Shown here: piece by piece, positions 4,912 to 5,419 of the stretch
How the letters are laid out: each line of letters begins with the position of its first letter
Position numbering within the stretch: position 1 is the first letter of the stretch
Origin: CAZYPH01 sp964649095
Lineage (GTDB): Bacteria; Bdellovibrionota; UBA1018; UBA923
DNA: 5,419 nt
Reading direction: 5' to 3'
NCBI GenBank assembly: GCA_964649095.1
Contig: CAZYPH010000140.1
Span: 1-5,419, forward strand
Translations under genes and position numbers: made by a program
Notes under the pieces: generated by a model
The model's database searches: none
What the model was told of the DNA's origin: nothing
What the model saw: the letters and a program-made list of their open reading frames with translations, nothing else

Positions 4912-5419
4912 TTACTGTTTATTCGCTGCCAACGCCGAACCGGCTTTAAACCACAAAATCTGTTCTGCAGTTAAAGAGTGCTTTAACGACAGGCGATCTT
5001 CCGAGCCATCAACGTGTTTCACAACACAGTCTACTGTTTTACCCGGAGCTAAATGAGCAAGACCCACTAAACTCACACGATCACCTTCTTGAATGCGGTC
5101 GTAGTCGGCAGGGTTAACAAAATTCAACGGCAACACACCCTGCTTTTTTAGATTCGTTTCATGAATACGTGCAAACGAACGTGTAATAACGGCAGCGGCT
5201 CCTAAATAACGTGGGCACATGGCGGCGTGTTCGCGTGAAGAACCTTCACCATAGTTTTCATCGCCCACAACCACCCAACGCAATTGGGCTTTTTTGTAAT
5301 CGCGCGCCACTTTCGGAATTTCAGCCACCTCGCCTGTTAAGACGTTTTTCGTTTTACCCGCTTGGCCCGAAAAGGCGTTGATTGCGACCAAAAAGATGTT
5401 GTTTGAAATATTATGTATA
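4912..5419 (-). CDS. acn: Aconitate hydratase, C-terminal swivel-domain region; 5' part lies outside the window
   Basis: Aconitase isomerises citrate and isocitrate in the TCA cycle through a [4Fe-4S] cluster. The visible 168 codons are the C-terminal swivel domain. The frame is open past the window edge and begins IHNISNNIFLVAINAFSG, so the TTG at 5391 is internal and not the start. Key segments are RWVVVGDENYGEGSSREHAA, with the substrate-binding SSREHAA at 5241-5221, then SFARIHETNLKKQGVLPL, then VVKHVDGSEDRLSLKHSLTAEQILWFKAGSALA at the C terminus. This pattern, including ISNN and the WFKAGSALA end, resembles the mitochondrial-type aconitase (TIGR01340-like) more than AcnA/IRP1 or AcnB. 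The cluster-binding cysteines lie upstream, outside the window. It ends TAA at 4914-4912 in AT-rich DNA, 32 bp before a strong terminator, and is transcriptionally separate from the hip operon. Confidence 0.96.
   Translation of the reverse strand, partial: IHNISNNIFLVAINAFSGQAGKTKNVLTGEVAEIPKVARDYKKAQLRWVVVGDENYGEGSSREHAAMCPRYLGAAAVITRSFARIHETNLKKQGVLPLNFVNPADYDRIQEGDRVSLVGLAHLAPGKTVDCVVKHVDGSEDRLSLKHSLTAEQILWFKAGSALAANKQ

Noticed and set aside
5389..5391. TTG at 5391 as the start of a small stand-alone aconitase swivel protein
   Set aside because: The same frame stays open upstream and encodes HNISNNIF, a conserved aconitase segment, so the gene continues beyond the window edge.

Overview
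The window looks like Gram-negative bacterial chromosome of moderate GC. All supported genes are on the minus strand, so transcription runs from high to low coordinates. A secreted cupredoxin-like protein next to a CpaF/TadA-type secretion ATPase, plus an aconitase of the mitochondrial type, would fit a Bdellovibrionota/delta-proteobacteria-like lineage. That placement is a guess from protein resemblance and no marker gene confirms it.

Layout in transcription order. (1) 5419-4912: the C-terminal end of an aconitase, closed by a strong intrinsic terminator at 4880-4848. (2) 4789-4691: three copies of an 18-bp palindrome (consensus TATACCCGA/TCGGGTATA) spaced 40-41 bp apart, most likely operators of the adjacent repressor. 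(3) 4625-3051: a three-gene toxin-antitoxin operon in the order hipB (77-aa XRE repressor), hipS (124-aa protein equal to the N-terminal lobe of HipA) and hipT (327-aa HipA-like kinase). This is the hipBST architecture, in which the toxin is split from the N-terminal domain that acts as antitoxin. (4) 2963-1947: an exported cupredoxin-fold protein whose copper site appears lost. (5) 1907-777: a CpaF/TadA/VirB11-like ATPase. (6) 734-1: the N-terminal 244 codons of enolase, cut by the window edge.

How they work together. HipB, probably with HipS and HipT, should repress its own operon through the operator array. HipS should hold HipT inactive, and free HipT should phosphorylate a host target that cannot be read from sequence. 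The cupredoxin-like gene and cpaF are 39 bp apart, and eno follows cpaF by 42 bp, so they may be co-transcribed. I see no terminator between hipT and the cupredoxin-like gene, so readthrough from the TA operon is possible. The best candidates for something new are the divergent HipT active-site motifs, the triple operator array, the two-cysteine copper-less cupredoxin paired with CpaF, and an extra segment in enolase.
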